From Ectopseudomonas toyotomiensis (GTDB lineage Bacteria > Pseudomonadota > Gammaproteobacteria > Pseudomonadales > Pseudomonadaceae): a stretch of 64,000 nucleotides of DNA. Within the stretch, counting starts at the first letter, position 1. Each line of letters begins with the position of its first letter. The position numbers were made by a program, and so were the translations under genes. A model generated the notes under the pieces. That model saw only the letters and a program-made list of their open reading frames with translations. It was not told the DNA's origin and did no database searches. The stretch lies in the NCBI RefSeq assembly GCF_900115695.1, contig NZ_FOXK01000010.1:124001-188000 (forward strand), in the 5' to 3' direction. Below are positions 43,741-52,322 of the stretch, piece after piece.

Positions 43741-45783
43741 ATGATGGGTTGGCTTCACTCGCGGCGCTTGCACTACTGGTTTGGTGCAGTAGCGATTCTC
43801 TTCGTGGCGCTGGCAGCATTGCGTGGGTTGTTCTTTCTAGGCTTCTCGGGCTTTGCAGCCAGCGCGCTCGGCGAAGTTGAGGCGGTGCCGGAAACGCTCG
43901 GTATCGGGCTGCGCTTTGACCTGCGCCTGGCCATCTTGCTGATGTTGCCCGTTGCTCTGCTTGCGTGGTTACCGGTATGGAACCTGACGCGTTCGCGTGC
44001 CATTCGCTGGCTGGCACGGTTGTATCTTGCCTTGGCGCTGGGTGCGGTGCTGCTGGTTTACATTATCGATTTCGGCCACTACGCGTACCTGGGTGTGCGG
44101 ATCAATGCCACCGTGCTGCGCTTCCTTGAAGACGCACAGATCTCCACCGACATGGTCTGGCAGACCTATCCAGTGGTGTGGATTACCCTCGGATGGGCAG
44201 CTGCGACCGCTCTGGTTTGGTGGCTGCTGCTGCGCCTGGAACGGGTGACCCTAGACCGCTCCGCCAAGCGAATCAGCCGGCTCTCGCTGACTTGGGGCAG
44301 CCCGCTGATGGTCGTGCTGGTCTTCCTCGGCATTCTCGGTCGCGTCGAGAACATCAACCTGGAAAACCCCGTACCGCTGCGCTGGAGTGATGCTTTCTTC
44401 TCCGGTGACAACCAGATATCTGCGCTCGGTCTGAATCCGGTGATCTTCCTCTACGACACCTTGAGAGTGCCAAACGAACCCTACGACCGAGATCAGGTAG
44501 CGGAGCATTACGACGTCGTCAGCCGCTATCTGGGGGTCGATCAGCCTGATGCGCAGAGTCTGAATTTCATCCGAGAACAAGCACCGCAACCCTATGCGAT
44601 TGCAGGCAGTCAGCGCCCGAACGTGGTGTTCGTCATGCTCGAATCCCTGGGCACCAGCGCAGTGGGGGCTTACGGTAATCCGCTGAACCCAACCCCGAAT
44701 ATTGATCGGCTTGCCAAGCAGAGTTTGTTCTTCAAAAACTTCTATGTGCCCGTTACCGGCACGGCAAAAACCGTCTGGGCCAGTATCTCTGGTGTACCCG
44801 ACGTATCACGCGCGGAGACGTCCACGCGTAACCCGCTGATCACTCGCCAACATACTCTGATCAATGCGTTGCAGGGCTATGAAAAGTTTTACATGATCGG
44901 CGGCAATTCCGGCTGGGCCAACATGAATGCCCTGATTCGTCAGAGCATTGACGATGTCCAGCTGTACGAAGAGCGTCATTGGACATCGCCAATGGTTGAT
45001 GTTTGGGGTGTCTCAGACCTCGACCTGTTCAAGGAGAGCGACCGCATTCTGCGTCAGCAAGCAGATGGCAAACCCTTCTTTGCCTATATCCAAACTGCTG
45101 GCAACCATAGGCCCTTTACCATCCCCAAAGAAAATGACGGTTTTGAGTTGCTCGATCTACCGCTGGAGACCGTGCAGAACGCAGGCTCGCGTAGCGTCGC
45201 TCAATACAACGCCGTGCGACTGTTGGACTTCAATATAGGACGCCTGATGGATATCGCCAAAGAGGGTGGTTGGTACGACAACACCATCTTCGTCATGTTT
45301 GGCGACCACAACACCCGCATTAGTCAGATCCCCCATATGCCGCCTGCGTTCGAGAAACTGGGCCTGGAGAGCAACCACGTACCGCTGTTGATTCATGCGC
45401 CCAAGCTGCTGGAGCCGCGAGTGATCGAGGAAGCCGTGGGCTTGGTCGATCTGCTGCCTAGCGTGCTCGGAATGGCCGGTATGGAGTTTCGCAACGGCGC
45501 GCTGGGTCGCGATATCCAGCAGCCGGCTGCGGAGGGCGAACGCGTAGTGCCGCTGGTACTGCAGGAAGGTACTTTCCCTCTTATTGGTGGCGTGACCAAA
45601 GACTTCCTGCTGCAAATGCAGCACGACGGTAGTAAGCCGACACTGCATGACCTGGCCTCACAAACCCCGCTCGATGATGTCGCCGAGCAGCACCCAGAAG
45701 AGTTTCGCCGCTTGGCCGAGCTCACGCGCGGGCTGCACGAAACCTCGCGACTGATGCTTTACCAGAACGTCAGAACGGATTAA
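43741..45783 (+). CDS. LtaS-type phosphoglycerol transferase / sulfatase-fold protein 1
   Basis: 680 residues: five N-terminal membrane helices, then a periplasmic sulfatase-fold domain. Visible active-site elements are VFVMLESLGTSAVGAYG (metal Glu), the nucleophile Thr in VTGTAKTVW, and VMFGDHNTRIS (metal Asp-His). LtaS/MdoB-like enzymes transfer glycerol phosphate from phosphatidylglycerol to a glycan or lipid, releasing diacylglycerol; EptA-like relatives transfer phosphoethanolamine. It is the last gene of the sialidase-like operon and one of three paralogues in this region. The acceptor is unknown. Confidence 0.85.
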   Translation: MMGWLHSRRLHYWFGAVAILFVALAALRGLFFLGFSGFAASALGEVEAVPETLGIGLRFDLRLAILLMLPVALLAWLPVWNLTRSRAIRWLARLYLALALGAVLLVYIIDFGHYAYLGVRINATVLRFLEDAQISTDMVWQTYPVVWITLGWAAATALVWWLLLRLERVTLDRSAKRISRLSLTWGSPLMVVLVFLGILGRVENINLENPVPLRWSDAFFSGDNQISALGLNPVIFLYDTLRVPNEPYDRDQVAEHYDVVSRYLGVDQPDAQSLNFIREQAPQPYAIAGSQRPNVVFVMLESLGTSAVGAYGNPLNPTPNIDRLAKQSLFFKNFYVPVTGTAKTVWASISGVPDVSRAETSTRNPLITRQHTLINALQGYEKFYMIGGNSGWANMNALIRQSIDDVQLYEERHWTSPMVDVWGVSDLDLFKESDRILRQQADGKPFFAYIQTAGNHRPFTIPKENDGFELLDLPLETVQNAGSRSVAQYNAVRLLDFNIGRLMDIAKEGGWYDNTIFVMFGDHNTRISQIPHMPPAFEKLGLESNHVPLLIHAPKLLEPRVIEEAVGLVDLLPSVLGMAGMEFRNGALGRDIQQPAAEGERVVPLVLQEGTFPLIGGVTKDFLLQMQHDGSKPTLHDLASQTPLDDVAEQHPEEFRRLAELTRGLHETSRLMLYQNVRTD

Positions 45784-45790
45784 AGGTGCG

Positions 45791-45812
45791 CCGGGAATGG
45801 TTCCCGGCTTTC
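45791..45812 (+). terminator. Hairpin after the first ltaS-like gene
   Basis: CCGGGAA-TGG-TTCCCGG begins 9 bases after the stop and is followed by CTTTCC. It is a probable transcription terminator of the sialidase-ltaS operon. Confidence 0.55.
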
Positions 45813-46018
45813 CGAAACTGTCTCCGGACTATTGAGGTCGCCTAAGCGTCCGCTTTTGGCCCAGAGTGTGTAAAAACACTTTCGCATCTTGGGTGCCTCA
45901 GCCCAGTGTTCCTGGGCGAGGCGGTTTCCCAAGCAAATAGCCGCGATCAGCGCCAATAGCGCGTCAGAGCGTTTATGAAGCGCTTTGGCACCTCTTGGAG
46001 CAGCAAAAGCTGGGGCTT

Positions 46019-46085
46019 TTACGCCGTCATCGCCTTCAACAGGCCTTCGGTGCCGATGATTTTCATCACCCGTTTCAAGTTGTAG
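46019..46085 (-). pseudogene. C-terminal scrap of a DDE transposase
   Basis: Reading leftward, the frame gives YNLKRVMKIIGTEGLLKAMT and a final Ala before its stop, the typical C-terminus of IS1182/IS5-like transposases. It is cut at 46085 by the IS3-family element. The sequence leftward to about 45810 is probably the 3' tail of the same insertion sequence. The exact family is uncertain. Confidence 0.55.
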
Positions 46086-46148
46086 GTGAATCGCCCCTAG
46101 TTTCGTAGACACCTCTAGGCCTCATAATACGGCCCATTAGGAGGTGCC

Positions 46149-46427
46149 ATGAGCAACCCGCGTTATCCCGAAGAATTCAAAATCGAAGCAGTCAAACAGG
46201 TGACCGAGCGAGGTCTGCCGGTGGCTGAGGTAGCTGCTCGTTTGGGCATGTCGACACACAGCCTTTATGCCTGGGTGAAGCGCTACAGCAAGCCTCAAGA
46301 GCAGCGAGCGCAAGAAGACGACCAGCATGCTGAACTGCGTCGTTTGCGCGCTGAACTCAAGCGTGTGACTGAAGAGCGAGACATCCTAAAAAAGGCCGCC
46401 GCGTACTTTGCCAAGGAGTGCGGCTGA
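46149..46427 (+). CDS. IS3-family OrfA (HTH subunit)
   Basis: 92 residues. An HTH_Tnp_1-type domain (YPEEFKIEAVKQVTERGLPVAEVAARLGMS) is followed by a leucine-zipper-like C-terminus (AELRRLRAELKRVTEERDIL). It binds the IS ends. AAAAAAG at 46388-46394 is a slippery heptamer for -1 frameshifting into orfB, giving the active OrfAB transposase. AGGAGG lies upstream of ATG 46149. Confidence 0.93.
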   Translation: MSNPRYPEEFKIEAVKQVTERGLPVAEVAARLGMSTHSLYAWVKRYSKPQEQRAQEDDQHAELRRLRAELKRVTEERDILKKAAAYFAKECG

Positions 46428-47299
46428 AGTACGCCTTCATTAATCAGCTATCCGCAGACTATTCGGTTCGCCGCCTGTGCCTGACCCTGAAAGTACATGC
46501 CAGCGGTTACTACGCTTGGCTGGCAGAGCCGAACTCGGCACGAGCTAAGGATGATCAGCGGCTGCTGAGTTTGATCAAGCACTCCTGGTTAGAGAGCGGT
46601 GGAGTCTATGGCTACCGCAAAATCCATGACGACCTGCGTGAGCTTGGAGAACAGTGCGGCAGGCATCGCGTTGCTCGACTAATGCGCCAGGAAGGACTGC
46701 GTTCGCAGACGGGATATCGGCGGCGTCCAGGACGTTATGGCGGCAAGCCTCCAGCGGCCTCACCGAATCATCTTGAGCGTCGATTCAATGTCACCGAGCC
46801 CAACAAAGTCTGGGTTACGGACATTACCTACATTCGCACCTATGAGGGTTGGTTATTTTTGGCGGTGGTGCTCGATCTGTTTTCGCGGCAGGTAATCGGT
46901 TGGTCGATGAAGCCACAGATGACCAGCGATTTGGCTATTGATGCATTGCTGATGGCGGTTTGGCGGCGTAAGCCAAAACAGGAAGTGATGATTCACTCAG
47001 ACCAAGGCAGTCAGTTCAGCAGCGGTGACTGGCAGAGCTTCCTGAAAGCCAACAACTTACTTGGCAGCATGAGTCGACGTGGCAACTGCCATGACAATGC
47101 GGTAGCGGAAAGCTTTTTCCAACTGCTGAAGCGGGAGCGGATCAGGCGAAAGATCTACAGCACCAGGCAGGATGCCCGCGCGGATGTATTCGATTACATC
47201 GAGATGTTCTATAACCCAAAACGCCGGCATGGATTCAACAATCAGCTGTCGCCGATAGAGTTTGAAAAGCGTTATTTCCAGAGCCTGGAAAGTGTCTAA
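46418..47299 (+). CDS. IS3-family OrfB (DDE integrase subunit)
   Basis: About 293 codons in the -1 frame relative to orfA. An N-terminal HTH_21 region (SGGVYGYRKIHDDLRELG) precedes the rve integrase core with the three acidic residues in VWVTDITYI, IHSDQGSQF and the Glu of NAVAESFFQLLKRE. The motif set is complete, so the element can probably transpose. OrfB is normally made as a fusion with OrfA. Confidence 0.93.
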   Translation: MRLKYAFINQLSADYSVRRLCLTLKVHASGYYAWLAEPNSARAKDDQRLLSLIKHSWLESGGVYGYRKIHDDLRELGEQCGRHRVARLMRQEGLRSQTGYRRRPGRYGGKPPAASPNHLERRFNVTEPNKVWVTDITYIRTYEGWLFLAVVLDLFSRQVIGWSMKPQMTSDLAIDALLMAVWRRKPKQEVMIHSDQGSQFSSGDWQSFLKANNLLGSMSRRGNCHDNAVAESFFQLLKRERIRRKIYSTRQDARADVFDYIEMFYNPKRRHGFNNQLSPIEFEKRYFQSLESV

Positions 47300-47318
47300 G
47301 AAATCCGGGGCGATTCAC

Positions 47319-47569
47319 TGCGTCATTATCCAAGCCGGACTGACATGCTTATGGCCGGCCGGATTGAGGAGCAGGCGGAGACGCTGCCAATTGGAGCTCT
47401 TGGCCCTGTATTCAGCTCGACAACAACTCTCTAATAGGTATCGAATCGGATGTGATCGCTCTCGCCCTCTACAATCGCGGGCCCGCATGAGCGTATGAGG
47501 AAGCTTTAAGAAGGGGCTCAGTCGCGCGCGGTGGGGGATAGGCCTGTACAACTGGGCTGGGGAGGCAAC
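47319..47569. other. Leader region of the TnpC-like gene
   Basis: No gene seen. This may be the remaining flank of a Tn3-family transposon whose tnpA has been lost; the left junction is the IS3-family element. Confidence 0.35.
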
Positions 47570-47932
47570 ATGATTGAGGTTCCGCCGGCGTCTTTTCAGA
47601 CTACTCCTTACGGCGAAGTGGATTCTGTAGCACTGGAAAGGCTGCGAGCGAACTTCGACACCACCCGGCTTCTGCAGTTGGTTGGCCGACTGGATGCATG
47701 TCTGGCAGAGTTGGGTGGAATTAATGACATGCGCGACGAGCTACTGCGGTTGCATGCAATGGCGCTGACGGTAATCGAGGGCGTCGTACCGACAGTCCCA
47801 ACTGAGAATGTCAGCATTTGGGAAGCGGCCGAATCGGTACGGCTAGATCTCGAAACGCTGAGTTCTTGGATACGCATTGCTCAGATGACGATTGCACCGT
47901 TGGGTGATCTTGTTCCAGGCCATGAACGATAG
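47570..47932 (+). CDS. tnpC: TnpC-like regulator of Tn3-family (Tn4652/Tn5041-type) transposition
   Basis: 120 residues, mostly helical, with TTPYGEVDSVALERLRANFD and LVGRLDACLAELGGINDMRD. I recognise it as close to the TnpC proteins of Tn4652-like transposons, which lower transposase production post-transcriptionally. GGAGGC precedes ATG 47570. No tnpA is next to it; the IS3-family element occupies the left side. A matching Tn4652/Tn5041-like terminal repeat lies at 59.1 kb. Identification is from memory of the family and needs a search. Confidence 0.6.
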   Translation: MIEVPPASFQTTPYGEVDSVALERLRANFDTTRLLQLVGRLDACLAELGGINDMRDELLRLHAMALTVIEGVVPTVPTENVSIWEAAESVRLDLETLSSWIRIAQMTIAPLGDLVPGHER

Positions 47933-47974
47933 CTGGCGTTGGGTTCAAGCCAAACTCGGTGCAGGTTTGAGTCC

Positions 47975-48006
47975 TGAAAAAGAAAAGCCGCCCGTAGGCG
48001 GCATAG
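47975..48006 (-). terminator. Terminator of the leftward ltaS-PAP2-DSP operon
   Basis: On the minus strand GCCGCC-TACG-GGCGGC is followed by TTTTCTTTTTC. It lies 88 bases past the DSP stop. Confidence 0.8.
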
Positions 48007-48089
48007 TAAGAGGGGCACACGGATGAAACTGCAATATAGCTTGGGATCTCTGCATCGTCACGCTACCGTTCGGTATGCCGTTACTGGCA

Positions 48090-48770
48090 TTACACTTTAA
48101 GCATATCGACTATCCAAGCCTTCATCGCACACAAGGCCAATGGACTTGTACTACAAGCTCCACCCTCAAGTGCAATCTTGAGTTGCTCTATATCGACTTG
48201 TTGCAAGTATCGTTCGGCATCGTCTAATCGCTGCTCACCGCCAAAGCCGCCACCGCGCATTTCAGCCAGAGCTTGCTCCTTGCTCCAGCCCTGATAAACG
48301 ATGCGATATAGAGCCGCAATCAGGCCAGTTCTATTTTGTCCATGCTTACAGTGAATCAGCACAGAACCGAGCTCTTGTGACTGTCGAATGCTCCGTAATG
48401 CTGCGATCACATCCGTATCATCAACTCTGTCAGTATGGAATGGCAGGTGAATCTGGCGCATTTTTGGATCATGCAGCCAAGCTGAGTCGCTACGTTGATA
48501 GAAATTGATCACTGTCGTGACGCCCAGTTCTTTGAGCATCGGTTCAGCCTCATTATCAGGCAAGGCACTTCGATAGAGATTTGGCTGTATCCGATACAGG
48601 TTCAACCGCTCATCTAGCGGCTCCGCCCAACTCTGTGGCCGAGTCTCGCCAGCCAGGCTCTGAGTTGTAGGCGTGGCACTCCAGGCCATGCTAACAGGCA
48701 GTGCTACCAATGCAGCGACCAATACCAGCGCTGCCAGGCACAGGCGAAGAAACCATAGAAGACCTTGCAT
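48090..48770 (-). CDS. Membrane-anchored dual-specificity/tyrosine-type phosphatase
   Basis: 226 residues. An N-terminal signal anchor (FLRLCLAALVLVAALVALPV) precedes a DSP domain with the catalytic P-loop HCKHGQNRTG (Cys-X5-Arg). Bacterial relatives are often fused to PAP2 domains; here the two are adjacent and coupled by a TGATG overlap. They probably dephosphorylate a lipid or an envelope phosphate (for example phosphatidylglycerophosphate, undecaprenyl-PP or a lipid A phosphate) rather than a protein. It is the last gene of the ltaS2-PAP2-DSP operon. Confidence 0.85.
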   Translation of the reverse strand: MQGLLWFLRLCLAALVLVAALVALPVSMAWSATPTTQSLAGETRPQSWAEPLDERLNLYRIQPNLYRSALPDNEAEPMLKELGVTTVINFYQRSDSAWLHDPKMRQIHLPFHTDRVDDTDVIAALRSIRQSQELGSVLIHCKHGQNRTGLIAALYRIVYQGWSKEQALAEMRGGGFGGEQRLDDAERYLQQVDIEQLKIALEGGACSTSPLALCAMKAWIVDMLKV

Positions 48771-49519
48771 CAGTTCTGTCCTCCCGCTAAATCAGGCGCA
48801 AGCTGAGACAGTTGCATTGGTTGTGGCGCTTTATAGAGAATCCACCGGTAGCACAGCACTCCGATCAGCCAGTCGAACAACAAGGTCCACAGGTTATGCG
48901 AGAGGAAATGCGCGCCCTGCATCATACGTCCTAGCGAAAACACGGCTCCCAGTCCCAACGCAACAACTAAAGCAATGCGAGCGGTGCGAGGACGCCTGTC
49001 GCGCAGCGCGAAAAACAGAGCCAACAGAGAGAACCCTGCCGAGGCATGCCCCCCTGGCCAACAGCGCCCTGGCTTTTCGGTTGGCGCGCGCTCACTAAGC
49101 AAAGGTGTAAAAGTTTCTGCTCCCCCGAACTCGCTCAAACTCCATGGACAGTGCACGCCAGTCAGTGTTTTCAGCGGAGTGACAATACTGGTTGATAAAG
49201 CCAATGCCAGTACCAGGTAACCTAGTTGACGGCGAAGGGGACTTAACCCGGTTGGCATCAGACTTAGTACGAAACCGAAAATGGCCATTACGCCCAAGAA
49301 GATAACAGCTTGCTTCGCCCGATCATGGAGTATGTCTTCCAGCCAGAAGCTGTGACGACCGATAAAGCCCTGGCCCGGCTCGTAAAACAGTTCTGCCAAA
49401 GCGAAATCAACTCCACTAGGGTCAAGCAACAACAGTAAGGCCATAAGCCCTAATGGAATACCTATCGCAAGACGGAAATCAAAGTACCGAGAAGCGCTTT
49501 CTGAGCGGTCGGCCGTCAT
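48770..49519 (-). CDS. PAP2-family membrane phosphatase
   Basis: 249 residues and about six membrane helices. PAP2 motifs are visible: TPLKTLTGVHCPWSL (C1-like, with Cys-Pro), WPGGHASAGFSLL (C2, catalytic His) and RMMQGAHFLSHNLW (C3). The CPW variant occurs in LpxE/LpxT-like and related PAP2 proteins that act on lipid A or isoprenyl phosphates. It is coupled to the DSP gene downstream and follows the ltaS-like gene by 55 bases. The substrate is inferred to be a membrane lipid phosphate. Confidence 0.88.
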   Translation of the reverse strand: MTADRSESASRYFDFRLAIGIPLGLMALLLLLDPSGVDFALAELFYEPGQGFIGRHSFWLEDILHDRAKQAVIFLGVMAIFGFVLSLMPTGLSPLRRQLGYLVLALALSTSIVTPLKTLTGVHCPWSLSEFGGAETFTPLLSERAPTEKPGRCWPGGHASAGFSLLALFFALRDRRPRTARIALVVALGLGAVFSLGRMMQGAHFLSHNLWTLLFDWLIGVLCYRWILYKAPQPMQLSQLAPDLAGGQN

Positions 49520-49574
49520 TTCAGTAGCTCCAAATCAAAGCACCGCCAGGCGGTGCCTGTAATGCATGAGTAGG

Positions 49575-51533
49575 TTAACGCAGGCCCAACTTTTCATCTG
49601 GCAGTAACCCTGACCGCCAAGCTATAAGTCCCTTCTGAAAGGCATAGCTAGCACCCTGGTAGTAGGCGATATCGCGACGCAGCAGCCCGTCATCGGTGCC
49701 AATGATCGACTCATGGCTCAACCCCAATGCGTCTTCATGTTTGCGCATGCCACGCCTTGGACTGAGAATGGCCAGATTATTGCCATCGAACAGTCCTAGG
49801 TGCTGGTAGTTACCAACCAGAGCGCGCCCAGCAGTGCGATCCTCTCGCAGCACGTTGCGCCCGAAAAACGTTGAGACATAGTCGATATTGAGCATGCCCA
49901 GTAAAGTTGGAGCCAGGTCGATCTGACTGACAACATCGGTGAACTCTCTAGGTTCGATATGTTCCGGAGCGTAAATAAACAGCGGGATGTGGTAGTTGGC
50001 CACCGGCAGATCTTCCTTACCGGCGCTGCCTGCAGTGTGATCGGCGACGAAGACGAACAGCGTGTCCTTGAACCAGGGTTTTTCCCGCACTTGGGCAAGG
50101 AGTTGGCCAATGGCGTAGTCGGTATACTTCACCGCTCCTTCGCGACCGTCACCGGAAGGTATGTCGATGCGACCTTCAGGGTAGGTATAGGGTCGATGAT
50201 TTGAGGTGGTCATCAATTGCAGGAAGAAAGGTTTGCCGGCTGCATGGTCGGCATCTGCAATTTTGAGGGCTTGTTTATAGAGGTCTTCATCCGACATGCC
50301 CCAGGCGTTTTTGAAAGCAATATCCGCCTCGGCCACGCTGCTTTGGTCAACGATGCGATAGCCGTTGCCGCCAAAAAAAGCATTCATGTTGTCGAAGTAA
50401 CCACGCCCGCCGTAGAGAAATGCACTGTCATACCCTTGGGCGGCGAACTGCTGACCTAGACTTGCATAACCAGCTTCACGACCAATACGCTTGACGATCG
50501 AACGCCCCGGCGTTGGTGGAATAGACAGGGTGATGGCTTCTAGGCCACGGTCAGTTCGGGTACCCGTGGCGTAAAAGTTACTGAATGCCAGACTCTGCTT
50601 GCGTAGCGCGTCCAGATTCGGGGTCAATCCGCGGTTGTCACCGAAACTGCCCAAGTATTTGGCACTCAAACTCTCGATGGTCACCAGTACTACGTTCAGG
50701 CGTTTTGGTTGCCCTGGATTATCGATTTCACGGCGAATGTCTAGCGGATCACTGCCTATGAAACGGGCATTGGGCTCGCTCACCTCGCTTCGCAACAACC
50801 CGGCGACTTCGGACTCCGGCAGGGTCGAGTAAAACTGCTGGTAGTCCAGTTCGTTATTCCGAAACGCAGCAAAGAACTGGAAAGGCCCATTGCTCGCCAG
50901 CTCGCGCTGATAGGCATTACCACCTATTCCACGGGGGGAGTTCTGCCCAACAAAAGCGCTACTAAGCCCGGCCAGCAAGAGCAAAACACCCAGACTATAT
51001 AAAGCTTGCTTAGGTGCCATGCGTGGGGCATCCAAGGCAGCTGCTAGGGGGCGGCGAAGGATGAATGTCAGACCAATGGCCAAGATGGCGAGCAATGCCA
51101 GTAAGGGGTAAATCGGGTAGGACTCAAGAATGTTGTTGATCACCTCCTCGGAGTACACCAGGTAGTCGACGGCGATGAAATTGAAGCGTACGCCGAATTC
51201 GTCCCAAAACAGCCATTCCGCAACAGCAGTGAACAGCATGACGAATAGACTGAGGGCCATGGCGCTGGCCATAAACTTTTTGTGCCAGCGCTGCTGCCAA
51301 ATCGCGCGCGGGCAAAGCAGCAGGTAAAGCGCCATTGGCAAGGTCGCGTAAAGCAGGAAGCTCAAGTCGTAGATCATCCCTATGGCATACAAGCCCATAA
51401 GGTTCGAAATGCTGATATTCGCATCTGCCAGGTGGCTAACCAGCAACAGGCTCCGAGTCAGAGTGAATACCGTTAGCCACGCCAGCACGACGATGGATAA
51501 GTAGCGAATTTGCGCATAATGAAGCTGGGGCAT
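49575..51533 (-). CDS. LtaS-type phosphoglycerol transferase / sulfatase-fold protein 2
   Basis: 652 residues: five N-terminal membrane helices and a periplasmic sulfatase-like domain with VVLVTIESLSAKYLGSFG (metal Glu), nucleophile Thr in YATGTRTDRGLEAI, and FVFVADHTAGSAG (metal Asp-His). ATG 51533 has AAAGGATC upstream and is preferred over 51572. It is first in the leftward operon with the PAP2 and DSP phosphatases, driven by the promoter at 51589-51619. It probably transfers glycerol phosphate; phosphoethanolamine transfer cannot be excluded. Confidence 0.87.
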   Translation of the reverse strand: MPQLHYAQIRYLSIVVLAWLTVFTLTRSLLLVSHLADANISISNLMGLYAIGMIYDLSFLLYATLPMALYLLLCPRAIWQQRWHKKFMASAMALSLFVMLFTAVAEWLFWDEFGVRFNFIAVDYLVYSEEVINNILESYPIYPLLALLAILAIGLTFILRRPLAAALDAPRMAPKQALYSLGVLLLLAGLSSAFVGQNSPRGIGGNAYQRELASNGPFQFFAAFRNNELDYQQFYSTLPESEVAGLLRSEVSEPNARFIGSDPLDIRREIDNPGQPKRLNVVLVTIESLSAKYLGSFGDNRGLTPNLDALRKQSLAFSNFYATGTRTDRGLEAITLSIPPTPGRSIVKRIGREAGYASLGQQFAAQGYDSAFLYGGRGYFDNMNAFFGGNGYRIVDQSSVAEADIAFKNAWGMSDEDLYKQALKIADADHAAGKPFFLQLMTTSNHRPYTYPEGRIDIPSGDGREGAVKYTDYAIGQLLAQVREKPWFKDTLFVFVADHTAGSAGKEDLPVANYHIPLFIYAPEHIEPREFTDVVSQIDLAPTLLGMLNIDYVSTFFGRNVLREDRTAGRALVGNYQHLGLFDGNNLAILSPRRGMRKHEDALGLSHESIIGTDDGLLRRDIAYYQGASYAFQKGLIAWRSGLLPDEKLGLR

Positions 51534-51588
51534 CGTATGATCCTTTTTGGATGAACGGGCCGCAGTCTGCATTTGCCTCTGTTAGTAG

Positions 51589-51619
51589 CCTGTCAAAGCG
51601 ACGTGAAAAAAGCGTCAAA
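51589..51619 (-). promoter_or_regulatory. ColR-type promoter of the ltaS2-PAP2-DSP operon
   Basis: On the minus strand TTGACGCTTTTTTCACG is followed six bases after CAC by TTGACAGG, a consensus -35. The block matches the one at 53579-53609 at 27 of 31 positions with identical spacing. The first part fits the ColR consensus as I recall it (YYNASNNYTTTTTCACG). No good -10 is visible, as expected for an activator-dependent promoter. Confidence 0.75.
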
Positions 51620-51638
51620 ATCAAAGAGTAATCAGCCG

Positions 51639-52322
51639 ATGCGTATTCTGGTCATCGAAGACAACCGCGACATCCTGGCCAATGTGCTGGACTACCTGCA
51701 GCTAAAGGGCTTCGGCGTCGACTGCGCGCAGGATGGCTTGAGCGGCTTACACCTAGCCAGCACGGGGCACTACGATTTGATCGTGCTTGACATCATGCTG
51801 CCGGGCATCGACGGTTATCAGGTGTGCAAACGCCTGCGTGAGGATGGCCAGAGCGAGGTACCAATCCTTATGCTGACTGCCCGTGATGCGCTTGACGACC
51901 GGCTGCACGGCCTCAACGTCGGAGCTGACGACTATCTGATCAAACCCTTTGCCCTATCCGAGTTAGTCGCGCGTATCGAGGCGATCCTGCGCCGCAGCCA
52001 AGGCAGCCGAAAACGCCAATTGAAAGTAGCGGATCTGATCTATGACTTAGATACGTTGCATGTCAGTCGAGCAGGCCGACCGCTCAAGCTGAATCCCATT
52101 GGTCTAAAGTTATTAGCTGTATTGATGCAGAAAAGCCCGGCCGTGGTACGCCGCGAAGTACTGGAGGAAGCGCTCTGGGGAGATGACTGCCCCGATAGCG
52201 ATAGCTTGAGAAGCCATATCCACCAACTCCGTCAGGTTCTCGATAAACCCTTCAATACAGAGCTGCTGCATACTCAGCATGGTGTTGGTTACCGCCTTGC
52301 GGAGAAAACTGATGGTATCTAA
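51639..52322 (+). CDS. colR: ColR-like response regulator (OmpR family)
   Basis: 227 residues: a receiver domain (acidic pocket IEDNRD, phospho-Asp in LIVLDIMLPGIDGY, Lys in DYLIKPF) and a winged-helix DNA-binding domain (EALWGDDCPDSDSLRSHIHQ, then HGVGYRLAE). The sequence is very close to Pseudomonas ColR. ATG 51639 is the domain start; the frame runs upstream to 51573 without support. It overlaps colS. ColR activates envelope-modification genes in response to ColS; here the presumed targets flank it on both sides. Confidence 0.88.
   Translation: MRILVIEDNRDILANVLDYLQLKGFGVDCAQDGLSGLHLASTGHYDLIVLDIMLPGIDGYQVCKRLREDGQSEVPILMLTARDALDDRLHGLNVGADDYLIKPFALSELVARIEAILRRSQGSRKRQLKVADLIYDLDTLHVSRAGRPLKLNPIGLKLLAVLMQKSPAVVRREVLEEALWGDDCPDSDSLRSHIHQLRQVLDKPFNTELLHTQHGVGYRLAEKTDGI

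Larger units (their letters stand above)
46086..47318 (+). mobile_element. IS3-family insertion sequence, 1233 bp, apparently intact
   Basis: The ends are imperfect inverted repeats. The left end reads GTGAATCGCCCCTAGTTTCG; the right end, read inward, begins GTGAATCGCCCCGGATTTC. It encodes orfA and orfB joined by an A6G slippery sequence. No target duplication is seen (TAG on the left, TGC on the right), suggesting a later deletion or recombination next to one end. It sits inside another transposase remnant. Confidence 0.9.
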
